A stretch of DNA of 64,000 bases, from the NCBI GenBank assembly GCA_027485235.1, contig JAIXRJ010000046.1:248001-312000 (forward strand). The letters are read 5' to 3'. The DNA comes from Comamonadaceae bacterium. GTDB taxonomy: Bacteria > Pseudomonadota > Gammaproteobacteria > Burkholderiales > Burkholderiaceae_C. This document shows, piece after piece, positions 20,609 to 31,624 of the stretch; positions within the stretch are counted from its first letter, which is position 1; the number at the start of each line of letters is the position of its first letter. The position numbers were made by a program, and so were the translations under genes. The notes under the pieces were generated by a model that saw only the letters and a list, made by a program, of their open reading frames with translations, did no database searches and was not told the DNA's origin.

Positions 20609-21745
20609 TCATTCAGGGCGGTATCCAAAAACGCCCCCGGTCCGAGTCACCACCACCATCGTCTGATCCACCACCACAGGACGCCCGACAATGGGCGTGC
20701 CATCGGTCGCAAAACGTTGCAAGGGCTTGCCGTCTGAACGCGACAAGAAATGCAAGATGCCGTCATCGTCACCCAATACCACCGAGCGACCCAGCACCAA
20801 GGGCGCTGACAATCCACGAAAACGCAAAGCATCTTGAGTCCAAGCCAATTGTCCGCCCTGGCGCTGCCAAGCCAACACTTTGCTGTCAGATTCGGTGCCA
20901 AAAACCCATTGGTCATCGCCGGCCAGACCTTCATGGCCCTGCGCAGATCGGCTCCACAAAATCGTGCCACGGGTGGCATCGATGCAAGCCACTGAAGATT
21001 GAAACGCCCTGGCGCAAACGGTGTTGCCCGAGCGGTCAGCACCCGCCACGAGGTCAACCAAACGTTCAACCTCGTTGGTGCCCCGCGAAATGGCGACCAT
21101 GCTTTCCCAGCGGACGCTACCTGTGAGGGGGTTCAATGCCGCCAATCGGCCGCCCCAGCCGACCAACAAGTTGTCGCCAAATGACATCAACAGGCCTGCC
21201 TGATTCAGCACCAAGGGTTCGCCTGCGCGTTGTTGCGACCAAAGTTTTTGACCCGTGGCGCCGTCCAACGCCGTGACTGCGCGGTCGGCGGTCAGAACAA
21301 AGACACGGCCACCGGCCACCAAAGGTGGTGTCAAAGAAATGGCCGACAGGCCGTGACGCCAGAGCACTTTCGCATCCTCCATGGCCACCACTTCATTGCG
21401 TCCAGTGACCACCGCAAATCTCTGGCCATCGCCGCCGATGCCGGCCTGAATGGCATCGGGTAATTTCATGCGCCAAACGTCCTTGCCCGTCAAGGCATCG
21501 ATCAACGCGATTTGACCCTGCGTCGACGCCAAAGCCACCCGACCGCCATGAACGCTGGCCAGCAAGGGCGTTGTGACAGGACCGATGCCATTCGACCAGA
21601 CCCGTTTGACCATCAACTCACCGCTGACCGAAGGCAGCGCTGCGGGTTTGGGTTTTTCAGGCGTGCTCGAGCAAGCCGCCAAAAGCGCCAAGGCACAGAA
21701 AGCGGCCAGCCAATGCATGGGGGTCTGTGTTGGCCAGAATGTCAC
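20609..21745 (-). CDS. bamB: Outer membrane assembly lipoprotein BamB
   Basis: A 378-residue outer-membrane lipoprotein with PQQ-like beta-propeller repeats, a scaffold of the BAM complex. The signal is HWLAAFCALALLAACSS, with the lipobox LAAC. Repeats such as ALIDALTGKDVWRM, ALDGATGQKLWSQQ and ALNPLTGSVRWESM are blade elements. The GTG at 21745 overlaps the TGA of the TPR gene upstream (GTGA) and suggests coupling; an ATG nine codons in (21718) would also leave a good signal peptide. bamD of the same complex is also encoded in this window, about 9 kb away. Confidence 0.93.
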   Translation of the reverse strand: MTFWPTQTPMHWLAAFCALALLAACSSTPEKPKPAALPSVSGELMVKRVWSNGIGPVTTPLLASVHGGRVALASTQGQIALIDALTGKDVWRMKLPDAIQAGIGGDGQRFAVVTGRNEVVAMEDAKVLWRHGLSAISLTPPLVAGGRVFVLTADRAVTALDGATGQKLWSQQRAGEPLVLNQAGLLMSFGDNLLVGWGGRLAALNPLTGSVRWESMVAISRGTNEVERLVDLVAGADRSGNTVCARAFQSSVACIDATRGTILWSRSAQGHEGLAGDDQWVFGTESDSKVLAWQRQGGQLAWTQDALRFRGLSAPLVLGRSVVLGDDDGILHFLSRSDGKPLQRFATDGTPIVGRPVVVDQTMVVVTRTGGVFGYRPE

Positions 21746-22413
21746 TTTGCAGTCCCAGTCGAAGTCATGGGCAGCGGATCCACGCCCAAGGCATTGAGTT
21801 TGGCCTGAACCAGGCGACGGTATTCAGGCGAGTCGGCCAGTTGCGTCCAAGCTGTTTTGTAAGCCGCGATGGCCTCGGCAGATTGGCCTTTGGCTTGCAA
21901 GACATCGCCGCGCAAATCAGCCGCCAAGCCGGCCATGGCCGGCGTGAAATCCGCACTCAATTGTTGGAGTGATGGGTCATAGGCCTTGGCATCGAGGTGC
22001 AAACCTGCCAAGCGCAGCCGAGCGATATCGCGGTATCCCTTGTCAGAGGCCGAATCAGCGACACCCTGCAAGGCCTTGATCGCCTCATCCGTCTTGCCTT
22101 GGGTCTGCAAACTCTTGGCCGCCAAGAACGCGGCTTGTTGGGCAAACTGAGTCGAACCGTATTTGGCTTTCATATCGCTCAAACTGCGTTCGATGCGGAC
22201 CCCTTCACCCGAAGCCACGGCCCGTTCCACTTCATCAAACAGCGCAGCGGCCTTGGTTGCCTGGCTCCGTTGCCAGTACTGGTAACCATTCCAAGCGGCA
22301 TAACTGCCCAACAAGGCAATCAAGATCCAGGAAATCAAATTGCCCCAAGTTCTCCAGAAATGCTTGATCTGGTCAAGTTGTTCTTGTTCGTCAAGGTCGA
22401 GTGCTTTGGCCAT
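21742..22413 (-). CDS. yfgM: YfgM-like tetratricopeptide membrane protein
   Basis: A 223-residue protein with a short cytosolic N-terminus, one membrane helix (ISWILIALLGSYAAWNGYQY) and periplasmic TPR-like helices. This is the YfgM/Tetratricopeptide_2 family, an ancillary SecYEG partner involved in periplasmic chaperone networks in E. coli. Its place between hisS and bamB matches the E. coli order hisS-yfgM-bamB-der. The stop overlaps the bamB start. Confidence 0.9.
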   Translation of the reverse strand: MAKALDLDEQEQLDQIKHFWRTWGNLISWILIALLGSYAAWNGYQYWQRSQATKAAALFDEVERAVASGEGVRIERSLSDMKAKYGSTQFAQQAAFLAAKSLQTQGKTDEAIKALQGVADSASDKGYRDIARLRLAGLHLDAKAYDPSLQQLSADFTPAMAGLAADLRGDVLQAKGQSAEAIAAYKTAWTQLADSPEYRRLVQAKLNALGVDPLPMTSTGTAK

Positions 22414-22437
22414 GGTGTGTTGAGTGGAGTGTGCGGT

Positions 22438-23774
22438 TCAAAGCGAGGATTGTAGGCTGTGGGCCCATTCGGCGACCCTGCTCAAAGACTCGCTTCGCTG
22501 GACACCTTCTCCATCGCGCAGCGATTTGACCGAGACTTGGCCTTGGGCCAATTCATCCGCCCCGAAAACCAAGGCAAAACGCGCACCCGAGGCATCGGCT
22601 TTTTTGAATTGGGACTTCATGCTGCCCATGCCTTCGCCCCCCGCCCCACCTGCACCCGCGTGCATTTGGGCCGACACGCCACAGGCTCGCAAGGTTTGCA
22701 GCACCTGCATGGCCACCGGCAAAGCAGCGGTTTCCGGGATGATGGCGTAGACATCGGGGGCCAGATCGGGCAAGGCCTCGCCCTGCTCCTTGATGAGTTC
22801 AAGCACGCGCTCGACGCCCAAAGCCCAGCCCACAGCAGGCGCTGGCTTGCCGCCGACCTGCTCAATCAGGTAGTCGTATCGGCCACCGCCACAGATGGTG
22901 CCTTGCGAGCCCAAGCGGGTGGTGATGAACTCGAACACCGTGAGGTTGTAGTAATCCATGCCGCGCACCAGACGCGGGTTGATGCTGTAGGCCACGCCGT
23001 TGGCATCCAAAATCGCTTTGACCGCGTTGAAGTGGGCCAAAGAGGCCTCACCCAAAAAGTCGAGCAAACGGGGGGCGGCCTCAACCACGCTTTGCATGGC
23101 CGGGTTCTTGGTGTCCAGAATGCGCAAGGGGTTGCTGTGCAGGCGACGCTTGGCTTCTTCGTCCAGCACATCGCTGTGCTGCTCCAGGTGGGCGATCAGC
23201 GCGGCGCGGTGGGCCTGGCGCTCGGCCGGTTGACCCAAGCTGTTGAGTTCCAAGCGCACGTCTTTCAGGCCCAAGACCTTCCACAGGTCATTGGCCAACA
23301 AGATCAGCTCCGCATCGACCTCGGCACCGCCAAAACCCAGCACCTCGGCACCAACTTGGTGGAACTGGCGGTAGCGGCCGCGCTGCGGGCGCTCGTGGCG
23401 GAACATGGGGCCCATGTAATACAGGCGCTTGCCGCCTTCGTAGAGCAGGTTGTGTTCGACGACCGAACGCACCAGACCGGCCGTGCCTTCGGGGCGCAAG
23501 GTGAGTTGCTCACCATTCAGGCGGTCTTCAAAGGAGTACATCTCCTTTTCGACGATGTCGGTCACTTCGCCCAAGCCGCGCACAAACAAGGCCGTCGGCT
23601 CGACGATGGGCAAGCGCACATTGCGGTAGGCGTAACGGGCCATCAGGCCGCGCACTTGCGCCTCCAGCCATTCCCAACGCGCCGAGTCGGGCGGCAGAAT
23701 GTCGTTCATGCCCTTGACGCCCACCAGCTTCTGGGCTTTGACGGTCTTGGTGTTGTTGTCTTTCAGCGACTCGC

Positions 23775-23778
<4 letters not shown>
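22438..23778 (-). CDS. hisS: Histidyl-tRNA synthetase
   Basis: A 446-residue class IIa synthetase. Visible motifs are the N-terminal [16 protein letters not shown], motif 2 [20 protein letters not shown], the two histidyl signatures [15 protein letters not shown] and [14 protein letters not shown], and motif 3 [14 protein letters not shown]. The C-terminal anticodon domain follows. The ATG overlaps the ispG stop by four bases. The catalytic histidine-binding residues are present, which separates it from the paralogue hisZ in the same window. Confidence 0.97.
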
Positions 23779-25036
<1,258 letters not shown>

Positions 25037-25040
<4 letters not shown>

Positions 25041-25933
25041 TCTTTCACCTCAAAACGGGCCACTGACACCTTGGTGTGCGGGGCAAGATCAAAAGGCTGA
25101 CCGCGGAACGTCACGGTCACGGCGTTCGAACGCCCCACCACGACGCGCACGGGCAATGGGTATTGAACCTCATTTTTTTCACCCGCCTGCAACAGGCGAC
25201 TCCATAAGACACGGTCTTTGGCGTCGCGGATCTCAATCCAGCTGTCGGCATGGGCTGTGAACACAAAAGCGGGCCCCGTCGAAGGCTGTGCGCGCATCAC
25301 CGGTGAAGGCGGCGTGGAGACTGTGGCAGACCGAGGTGGCAAAGCAGGGGCAGGCTCAGCAAGATCCGTTTGCAAGGGCGGTGAAGGGGGTAAGACATCC
25401 GGCAGACTTGTCGGCGGAGAAACAGCCGCAGCGGTCTCGGGCGCCGCCTGAAGCCAGGACCATGTGGAAGGCGATGGCATCCACAGCAGTGCAGCGATCA
25501 GACCCAGCATCAGGGCTGCGACTGCCAAAGTTCGGTAATGGACAGTGCGCAAGGAGATGCCCCGATTGGAAAGGGTCGGCTGCTCGGAGAGCAGTTCGCC
25601 GATCGCATGCCGTTGCACGGGCAACTGCATGGACGATTGGGGCAACAAAGCCAACACGGGCGCGGGGTCCATTCGCAATTGTCGACACACACTGGCCGCC
25701 AAGGCGCGGACAAAGGCAGGTCCTTTCACCACATCGTGCCGATCGGCCTCCAAAGCCTCCAACTGTCTTTGGGGCAGCTTCAATTGCAGAGACAAAACCG
25801 CCAAGTGGACACCCAGTTGGATCCGTTTCGCACGGATCAATTGTCCCGCCGTGAGCGCAGCCTCAGACTCGTTTTGCGCCGTCGCGCTTGAACTTGTCGC
25901 TCCTGAAGGCTCGGAGTGATTAATGTCGGTCAT
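25037..25933 (-). CDS. rodZ: RodZ-like helix-turn-helix membrane protein
   Basis: A 298-residue protein with a cytosolic HTH_25 domain ([20 protein letters not shown] to about residue 90), one membrane helix ([16 protein letters not shown]), a Pro/Ala/Ser-rich linker and a C-terminal DUF4115 domain ([20 protein letters not shown]). This is the architecture of RodZ, which links MreB to the elongation machinery and shapes the cell. The ATG at 25933 overlaps the last 14 bases of rlmN. The order rlmN-rodZ-ispG-hisS is the usual one. Confidence 0.9.
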
Positions 25934-27074
25934 CGGATGCAGCAGTTGAAACGGTTGGAACAGCGACAAGGGCAATTGTGCGTTGCAGGGCCATGCGCTC
26001 CTGCACCTGGGTTCGGTCTTTGACATCACCGGCCAATTGTCCACAAGCGGCATCGATGTCGTCGCCTCTTGTCTTGCGGACGGTGGTGACCAATCCCGCG
26101 TCTTGAAGCATTCTGGCAAAAGTATGCACGCTGGCATGGGTAGAACGCAACAAGCCTGAGGCTGGGAACGGATTGAAGGGGATCAGATTGAACTTGCAGC
26201 GCAAGCCCTGACGTGCGTATTTCTGAACCAGATCAACCAATTGCGCCGCATGCTCGGCTTGGTCGTTGACACCATCGAGCATGCAGTATTCGAATGTGAT
26301 GAAGTCACGCGGGGCATGGGCCAAGTAGCCGATGCAGGCTTGCATGAGCTCATCCAGGGGGTATTTGCGGTTGAGCGGCACCAAGTTGTCACGCAGCGCA
26401 TCGTTGGGAGCATGCAAAGACACCGCCAATGCCACTGGGCAATCGGCCGATAAACGCTCGATCATGGGCACCACGCCGGAAGTAGACACCGTGAGGCGAC
26501 GGCGTGACAGACCATAAGCGTGGTCGTCCAGCATGGCGCGCAAAGCGGGAACCAAGGCTGAGTAATTTTGGAGAGGCTCGCCCATGCCCATCATCACGAC
26601 GTTGGAGATGACACGGTCGGGGGTGTTCAGGTGCTTGCGTAAAAAATGCTCTGCAAACCACAGTTGCGCGAGGATTTCGCCCGTGGTGAGATTGCGGCTA
26701 AAACCTTGATGGCCAGTCGAGCAAAAACGGCAACCCACAGCACATCCGGCTTGGGAGGAAATGCACAGGGTGCCGCGTTCGTCTTCGGGTATGAACACCG
26801 ACTCGATGGCATTGCCGTCGCCGACATCGAACAGCCACTTGATGGTGCCATCCGTCGAGATGTGCTGGCTGATGACAGGCGGTGCCGCAATGTGGGCGTG
26901 AACTTGGAGTTTTTGGCGCAGTGATTTGGCCAAGTCGCTCATTTGAGCGAAGTCTGAAGCGCCCCGCTGGTGAATCCAGCGGAACAACTGGGTGGCCCTG
27001 AAGCGCTTTTCGCCCAGCCCCTCGCAAAAAATGGCCAAACCATCCAGATCAAATTCAAGGAGGTTGGCCGTCAT
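25920..27074 (-). CDS. rlmN: Dual-specificity RNA methyltransferase RlmN
   Basis: A 384-residue radical SAM enzyme that makes m2A2503 in 23S rRNA and m2A37 in some tRNAs. The cluster cysteines are Cys111, Cys115 and Cys118 in [14 protein letters not shown]. The GMGEPLQNY motif and the C-terminal [16 protein letters not shown], with the methyl-carrying cysteine, are present. It begins 33 bases after the ndk stop and runs into rodZ. The C-terminal tail past AACGQL is slightly long, with an Ala/Thr-rich end. Confidence 0.96.
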   Translation of the reverse strand: MTANLLEFDLDGLAIFCEGLGEKRFRATQLFRWIHQRGASDFAQMSDLAKSLRQKLQVHAHIAAPPVISQHISTDGTIKWLFDVGDGNAIESVFIPEDERGTLCISSQAGCAVGCRFCSTGHQGFSRNLTTGEILAQLWFAEHFLRKHLNTPDRVISNVVMMGMGEPLQNYSALVPALRAMLDDHAYGLSRRRLTVSTSGVVPMIERLSADCPVALAVSLHAPNDALRDNLVPLNRKYPLDELMQACIGYLAHAPRDFITFEYCMLDGVNDQAEHAAQLVDLVQKYARQGLRCKFNLIPFNPFPASGLLRSTHASVHTFARMLQDAGLVTTVRKTRGDDIDAACGQLAGDVKDRTQVQERMALQRTIALVAVPTVSTAASDDRH

Positions 27075-27107
27075 GGGTTTGTGGGACGGGCTTGGGCCGC
27101 TGATCGA

Positions 27108-27533
27108 TCAGCGAGCGTAGACGTTCAAACCAGCAAAGAAGAAAGCGATTTCGGCAGCGGCCGTCTCGGGGGCATCTGAGCCGTGCACGGCGTTGGCGTC
27201 GATGCTGTCGGCGAAGTCAGCGCGGATGGTGCCGGCGTCGGCTTTCTTGGGGTCGGTGGCGCCCATCAGGTCGCGGTTCTTGGCAATCGCGTTCTCGCCC
27301 TCGAGGGCTTGAATCATCACCGGGCCGGAGACCATGAAATCCACCAGGTCCTTGAAGAAAGGACGCGCTTTGTGCACACCGTAAAACTGCTCGGCTTCGC
27401 CGCGCGACAGGTGAACCATTTTGGCCGCCACAACCTTCAGGCCAGCGGCTTCAAAACGAGCGTAAATTTGACCGATGACGTTCTTGGCGACGGCGTCTGG
27501 CTTGATGATGGAGAGTGTGCGTTCGATGGCCAT
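27108..27533 (-). CDS. ndk: Nucleoside diphosphate kinase
   Basis: A 141-residue enzyme that balances nucleoside triphosphates by ping-pong phosphate transfer. The start [20 protein letters not shown] and the active-site [20 protein letters not shown], with the phosphorylated His, are intact. The ATG at 27533 follows AGGAAAA. A perfect 14-bp palindrome (GCTGATCGATCAGC, 27099-27112) covers its stop codon. The gene starts the long ndk-to-purA block. Confidence 0.97.
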   Translation of the reverse strand: MAIERTLSIIKPDAVAKNVIGQIYARFEAAGLKVVAAKMVHLSRGEAEQFYGVHKARPFFKDLVDFMVSGPVMIQALEGENAIAKNRDLMGATDPKKADAGTIRADFADSIDANAVHGSDAPETAAAEIAFFFAGLNVYAR

Positions 27534-27591
27534 GGTTTTTCCTGTTTCAAAAGTAATTTTTCAGCAATTTTGCCTTGCGACAAAGTCCACG

Positions 27592-27597
27592 ATTCTA
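27592..27597 (-). promoter_or_regulatory. ndk: Candidate -10 box for ndk
   Basis: On the minus strand TAGAAT stands about 60 bases before the ndk ATG, in a 150-base gap with no gene. No good -35 hexamer is found at normal spacing, so this is a weak prediction. Confidence 0.25.
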
Positions 27598-27683
27598 ACT
27601 GCAGCCAGAGCTCAGAATTGCCTCAAAAGCGATAGCCACAAAGGGAAAAAGGCTTGACCTTGTTTGGGAAAGCCCGAAGCAGC

Positions 27684-28889
27684 TCAACGGCTGCGTCCGC
27701 CGCGACCCGTGCCACCGGGTGTTTTCTTCAAGCGGTTGAAACTTTCAGCGCCAATGTATTTGCCTTCGCTTTTGGGTGCATCCGATTTGGCATGCAGACC
27801 GGATCCACCTGCCGACTGGTTGGGCTTGGCCGCTGGTTTGGCACGCGGCACAGCGCTGCCCGCCCTGCCTTGGCCCCCTGTGCGGGGACGCCGGTCATTG
27901 CGGTCGGTTCTGGAAACAGGACGAGGCACCGGTGTCCGCTGGCTGTCCAAGGTGCCCGCTGCACGCATCAAGGCGCGGATGTCCGACTCGTCCAGCTCCA
28001 GCCATGCGCCTCGGCGCAAACCATGCGGCAAGACCATGGCGCCATAGCGGATGCGGATCAGGCGACTGACCGCATGGCCCACCGACTCCATCATGCGGCG
28101 CACTTCGCGGTTCCGGCCTTCGGAAATCGTCACGCGGTACCAGCAGTTGGAACCTTCGCCGCCCCCGTCTTCGATGGAACCGAACTGGGCAGGACCGTCG
28201 TCCAGGTTGACGCCATCGATCAATTTTTGTTTTTCATCCTTGCTGAGCGCGCCCAATACGCGCACCGCGTACTCTCGTTCCAGGCCGAAGCGAGGGTGCA
28301 TCAGCTGGTTGGCCAACTCGCCGGAGCTGGTGAACAAGAGCAAGCCTTCGGTGTTCAGATCAAGACGGCCCACCGATTGCCATTTGCCATTTTGCAAACG
28401 GGGCAGCTTGCGAAATACCGAGGGTCGGTTTTGCGGATCATCGTGGCTGACGATCTCACCCGCCGGCTTGTGGTAGGCGATCACGCGAGCCGGCGGGGGA
28501 TCGATGCGGATGCGAACGGGTTTGCCGTCGACTTTGATTTGATCGCCGAATTGAACGCGTTGGCCCACATGAGCGAGTTCGTTGTTGACTGCAATGCGAC
28601 CTTCGGCGATCAGCTTTTCCATCTCCAGCCGGGAGCCCATGCCCGCTTGTGCCAGCACTTTGTGCAACTTGGGAGAGTCAGCTTCTGGCGCCAGCACACG
28701 CTTGCCCTCATAAAGCCCTTCCAATGATGGAGCAGCCTCCTCGTCATCAAACTGACCTGACACCACATCCGACAACTCAATCGGTTTGTAAGCTTGGCCA
28801 CGGTCGAATATCGAGCGCGACTTGGCGGCGGTGCCGCGCTGGCCTGTGGGTTTGGAGGACGATGGGTCGTCTTGCTTTTGAGCGGTCAT
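27684..28889 (-). CDS. rluB: 23S rRNA pseudouridine synthase, RluB-type
   Basis: A 401-residue RsuA-family pseudouridine synthase. An acidic and Ser-rich leader of about 70 residues precedes an S4 domain ([20 protein letters not shown]), then the catalytic domain with Asp177 in [15 protein letters not shown] long C-terminal extension rich in Arg, Gly and Lys ([14 protein letters not shown]) is likely disordered and RNA-binding. RluB modifies U2605 of 23S rRNA in E. coli. The ATG overlaps the scpB stop, an association seen in many bacteria. Confidence 0.92.
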   Translation of the reverse strand: MTAQKQDDPSSSKPTGQRGTAAKSRSIFDRGQAYKPIELSDVVSGQFDDEEAAPSLEGLYEGKRVLAPEADSPKLHKVLAQAGMGSRLEMEKLIAEGRIAVNNELAHVGQRVQFGDQIKVDGKPVRIRIDPPPARVIAYHKPAGEIVSHDDPQNRPSVFRKLPRLQNGKWQSVGRLDLNTEGLLLFTSSGELANQLMHPRFGLEREYAVRVLGALSKDEKQKLIDGVNLDDGPAQFGSIEDGGGEGSNCWYRVTISEGRNREVRRMMESVGHAVSRLIRIRYGAMVLPHGLRRGAWLELDESDIRALMRAAGTLDSQRTPVPRPVSRTDRNDRRPRTGGQGRAGSAVPRAKPAAKPNQSAGGSGLHAKSDAPKSEGKYIGAESFNRLKKTPGGTGRGGRSR

Positions 28890-29623
28890 GGGTTGGGAGG
28901 TTCTTCGCCGTTTGAAAGGGATGGAAAAAATGTGGCGGGTTCAGCCGTGCCAAGGACTTGTTCAGGGAAGTCCTCCAAGGACAAGGACTCTTGGGGATCG
29001 GTCTGCGGCGAGCTGAGCGACGAGGGCAAAGCCGCCAGGGTGTTGCCCAGAGACACATCCGGCAGCACAGGCAACTCATCCACCAAACGGGTCAGAGCGG
29101 TCACCGGTGTACCGGCTGGCGCCAACAGCGGCAATTGATCCAGCGAGGCCAATCCCAAGTCGTCGAGGAACTGGCGCGTGGTCGCATAAAGGCCAGGACG
29201 ACCCACCGTTTCACGGTGCCCAATCACCTCGACCCACCCACGGTCCTCCAATTGCTTGAGGATTTGCGAGTTGATGGTCACGCCGCGGATGTCTTCCATG
29301 TCGCCTCGCGTGACCGGTTGACGGTAGGCAATGATGGCCAAGGTTTCCAAGGCAGCTCGGGTGTACTTGGGCGGTTTTTCCGGATGCAGGCGGTCCAGGT
29401 ATTCGCGCATTTCTGGTCGACTTTGAAAGCGCCAGCCACTGGCCACCAAGACCAAATCCAGTCCAGATGGGGCCCATTCGAGTTGAAGTTCCTGCAGCAA
29501 CAACTTCAGGGTGTCGGCCCCAAGCGCATCGGCAAAAAGAACGCGCAAGTCGCGCATGGACAAAGGCATTCCGGCTGTCAGCAAAGCCGTTTCCAAGACA
29601 CGCTTGGCTTGCGCCGTATTCAT
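28886..29623 (-). CDS. scpB: Segregation and condensation protein B
   Basis: A 245-residue protein with two winged-helix domains, part of the SMC-ScpA-ScpB condensin. The blocks [17 protein letters not shown] and [20 protein letters not shown] followed by [20 protein letters not shown] and [18 protein letters not shown] are diagnostic. A Pro/Ser-rich tail of about 60 residues follows. scpA is not adjacent in this window. A terminator-like hairpin stands only 18 bases before the ATG. Confidence 0.94.
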   Translation of the reverse strand: MNTAQAKRVLETALLTAGMPLSMRDLRVLFADALGADTLKLLLQELQLEWAPSGLDLVLVASGWRFQSRPEMREYLDRLHPEKPPKYTRAALETLAIIAYRQPVTRGDMEDIRGVTINSQILKQLEDRGWVEVIGHRETVGRPGLYATTRQFLDDLGLASLDQLPLLAPAGTPVTALTRLVDELPVLPDVSLGNTLAALPSSLSSPQTDPQESLSLEDFPEQVLGTAEPATFFPSLSNGEEPPNP

Positions 29624-29640
29624 GGTGCCAATCTTTCGGG

Positions 29641-29661
29641 AAAAAGACGCCTCACGGCGTC
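29641..29661 (-). terminator. Rho-independent terminator or attenuator between rluD and scpB
   Basis: In the minus direction the sequence reads GACGCC, GTGA, GGCGTC then five T. The stem is perfect (six bases) with a four-base loop. It lies after the rluD stop by about 100 bases but only 18 bases before the scpB ATG, so a transcript for scpB must start inside the remaining space or pass through it. Confidence 0.75.
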
Positions 29662-29759
29662 AAGGTGCACAGACGATGGCTGTATCAGCCACCGCATCGT
29701 GAAGAGCATCGGAACATGGGAGCCGTCTCTGAAAATTCACTCGAGCCAATTCGTTCGGC

Positions 29760-30764
29760 TCACACTCCTTGGGGGTCATGATTGTAACTGAGGCCTAACT
29801 GGGCCAATGCAAGAGCCATGTCTGCGGGCAAGGCCGTGCGCAGGTTCACAACTTGCCCGGTCATAGGGTGCTCGAAAGCCAAGTGCCATGCATGCAAGGC
29901 TTGTCTCGCCATGCCTGCCAATGGGGCACCGCCATACACGGCATCGGCCAACAAGGGGTGCCCCAAATGGGCCATGTGCACGCGAATTTGGTGCGTGCGA
30001 CCGGTGTGCAGGGTGCATTGGACCAGGCAAGCACGTTCGTTTTGGTTCAACATTTCAATGGTGGTGGTGGCTGTTTTGCCAGACTGATGGCTCAAATCAA
30101 CCACGGCCATGCGAAGGCGATTGCCTGGATCACGGCCAATGGCCGCTTCCACCTTGCGCACAGCGGGCCCGGTCCATGCTTTGTGCGCCAAAGCCAAGTA
30201 TTGCCGGTGAACTTCTCGGGCCGCAATCTTCTGGACCAAGGCATCCATGGCTTGACGCGTGCGCGCGACCACCATCAAGCCACTGGTGTCCTTGTCAAGC
30301 CGGTGGACAATCCCTGCACGCGGGACGTCTGCCGCCGCGGGGTCCAAAGCCAGGAGCCCATTGAGCAAGGTCCCTTGCCAATGGCCGGGTGCGGGGTGTA
30401 CGACCAAACCGGCAGGTTTGTGGATCACGCGCAAATGCGCATCTTCGTAGACCACCTCGATGGGCATCGCCTGTGGCACAAAAGCACGCGACTGAGGTGT
30501 GGCACGCAAGGTCACTTGAACGGCATGGCCTAGGCGCACTTTGCTCGATGGCTTGGTGGTGGTGCGGCCATCCACCAGCACATCTCCTTGCTCAATCAGT
30601 TGCTGCAGGTAGTTGCGGGAAAACTCAGGCACCATTTGCGCCAAGGCGCGGTCCAGGCGCAGTCCATGCAAACTGACAGGGACTTGGCTTTGGCGAACCT
30701 CCTCATCGGCCGCCTCTTGGACCAAAAAAGCATCATCGGGCAAATGGTCGGAGACAGAGGCCAT
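29760..30764 (-). CDS. rluD: 23S rRNA pseudouridine(1911/1915/1917) synthase RluD
   Basis: A 334-residue RluA-family enzyme with an N-terminal S4 domain (LHGLRLDRALAQMVPEFSRN) and the catalytic Asp157 in GIVHRLDKDTSGLMVVAR. LHTGRTHQIRVHMAHLGHPL is the conserved C-terminal motif. The ATG at 30764 gives the usual N-terminus (MASVSDHLPDDAF); the frame continues upstream into bamD territory without meaning. It is divergent from bamD with 53 bases between the starts, as in many proteobacteria. Confidence 0.95.
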   Translation of the reverse strand: MASVSDHLPDDAFLVQEAADEEVRQSQVPVSLHGLRLDRALAQMVPEFSRNYLQQLIEQGDVLVDGRTTTKPSSKVRLGHAVQVTLRATPQSRAFVPQAMPIEVVYEDAHLRVIHKPAGLVVHPAPGHWQGTLLNGLLALDPAAADVPRAGIVHRLDKDTSGLMVVARTRQAMDALVQKIAAREVHRQYLALAHKAWTGPAVRKVEAAIGRDPGNRLRMAVVDLSHQSGKTATTTIEMLNQNERACLVQCTLHTGRTHQIRVHMAHLGHPLLADAVYGGAPLAGMARQALHAWHLAFEHPMTGQVVNLRTALPADMALALAQLGLSYNHDPQGV

Positions 30765-30779
30765 GAGAGGGGGGGTCGA

Positions 30780-30785
30780 TATAAT
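30780..30785 (+). promoter_or_regulatory. bamD: Candidate -10 box for bamD in the rluD-bamD gap
   Basis: A consensus TATAAT lies 32 bases before the bamD ATG in the 53-base divergent gap, preceded by a run of seven G. No clear -35 is present at 17 bases. The opposite strand of the same gap shows TTGAAC about 16 bases before TTATAT, which could serve rluD. Confidence 0.35.
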
Positions 30786-30817
30786 CAATTGGGACAAAAA
30801 GTTCAAGGAAATTTGAG

Positions 30818-31624
30818 ATGCAAAACAAGCGATTATCGATGGTTCAGGTCGGCATGGTTTTGGCCGTGGGACTGTGCATGGTGGCTTGCTCAAACACTCC
30901 CAAAGACGTCACTGCAACTTGGTCGCCCGAGAAAATCTACACCCAGGCCAAGGAAGAAGCCGACAACGGTGCCTGGGACAAGGCCATCGGCATGTTCGAA
31001 AAGCTGGAAGGTCGTGCCGCTGGAACGGCTTTGGCCCAACAAGCCCAGATCGACAAAGCTTATGCCCAATACAAAACGGGCGACAAGGTCCAAGCGGTGG
31101 CAACGCTCGACCGGTTCATCCGCCTGCACCCCACCAGTCCGGCGGTCGACTATGCGCTGTACCTCAAAGGGTTGGTCAACTTCAACGACAACTTGGGGCT
31201 GTTTTCATTCATCACCAACCAGGATTTGTCCGAACGCGACCAAAAGGCGGCCAAAGATTCTTACGAATCGTTTCGGGAATTGAGCACCCGCTTTCCGGAG
31301 TCCAAATACAGCCCTGAAGCCCGTCAGCGCATGACTTACATCGTCAACTCCTTGGCTGCTTACGAAGTGCATGTGGCCCGTTTTTACGCCAGCCGTGGTG
31401 CCCATGTGGCCGCCATCAACCGGGCGCAGCAAGCGATCGCAGACTACCCGGGTGTCCCGGCCAGCGAAGAAGCCTTGGCCATTTTGGTCAGCTCTTTTGA
31501 CGCGATGGGCATGAAAGATTTAAGCGATGACGCCAAAAGAGTGCTGTCCAAGAATTTCCCAGCATCCCGCTTTCCGCATGGAAACGGTGTCAAACCGTCC
31601 AAGGCTTGGTGGCGCTTTTGGTGA
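30818..31624 (+). CDS. bamD: Outer membrane assembly lipoprotein BamD
   Basis: A 268-residue TPR lipoprotein, the essential partner of BamA. The signal ends in the lipobox MVAC with Cys24 lipidated. TPR helices follow: YTQAKEEADNGAWDKAIGMF, AYAQYKTGDKVQAVATLDRF and SKYSPEARQRMTYIVNSLAA. An AAGGA site precedes the ATG. The gene is the only plus-strand one in this part and its last 35 bases overlap the 3' end of the DinG-type helicase gene, tail to tail. Confidence 0.95.
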   Translation: MQNKRLSMVQVGMVLAVGLCMVACSNTPKDVTATWSPEKIYTQAKEEADNGAWDKAIGMFEKLEGRAAGTALAQQAQIDKAYAQYKTGDKVQAVATLDRFIRLHPTSPAVDYALYLKGLVNFNDNLGLFSFITNQDLSERDQKAAKDSYESFRELSTRFPESKYSPEARQRMTYIVNSLAAYEVHVARFYASRGAHVAAINRAQQAIADYPGVPASEEALAILVSSFDAMGMKDLSDDAKRVLSKNFPASRFPHGNGVKPSKAWWRFW

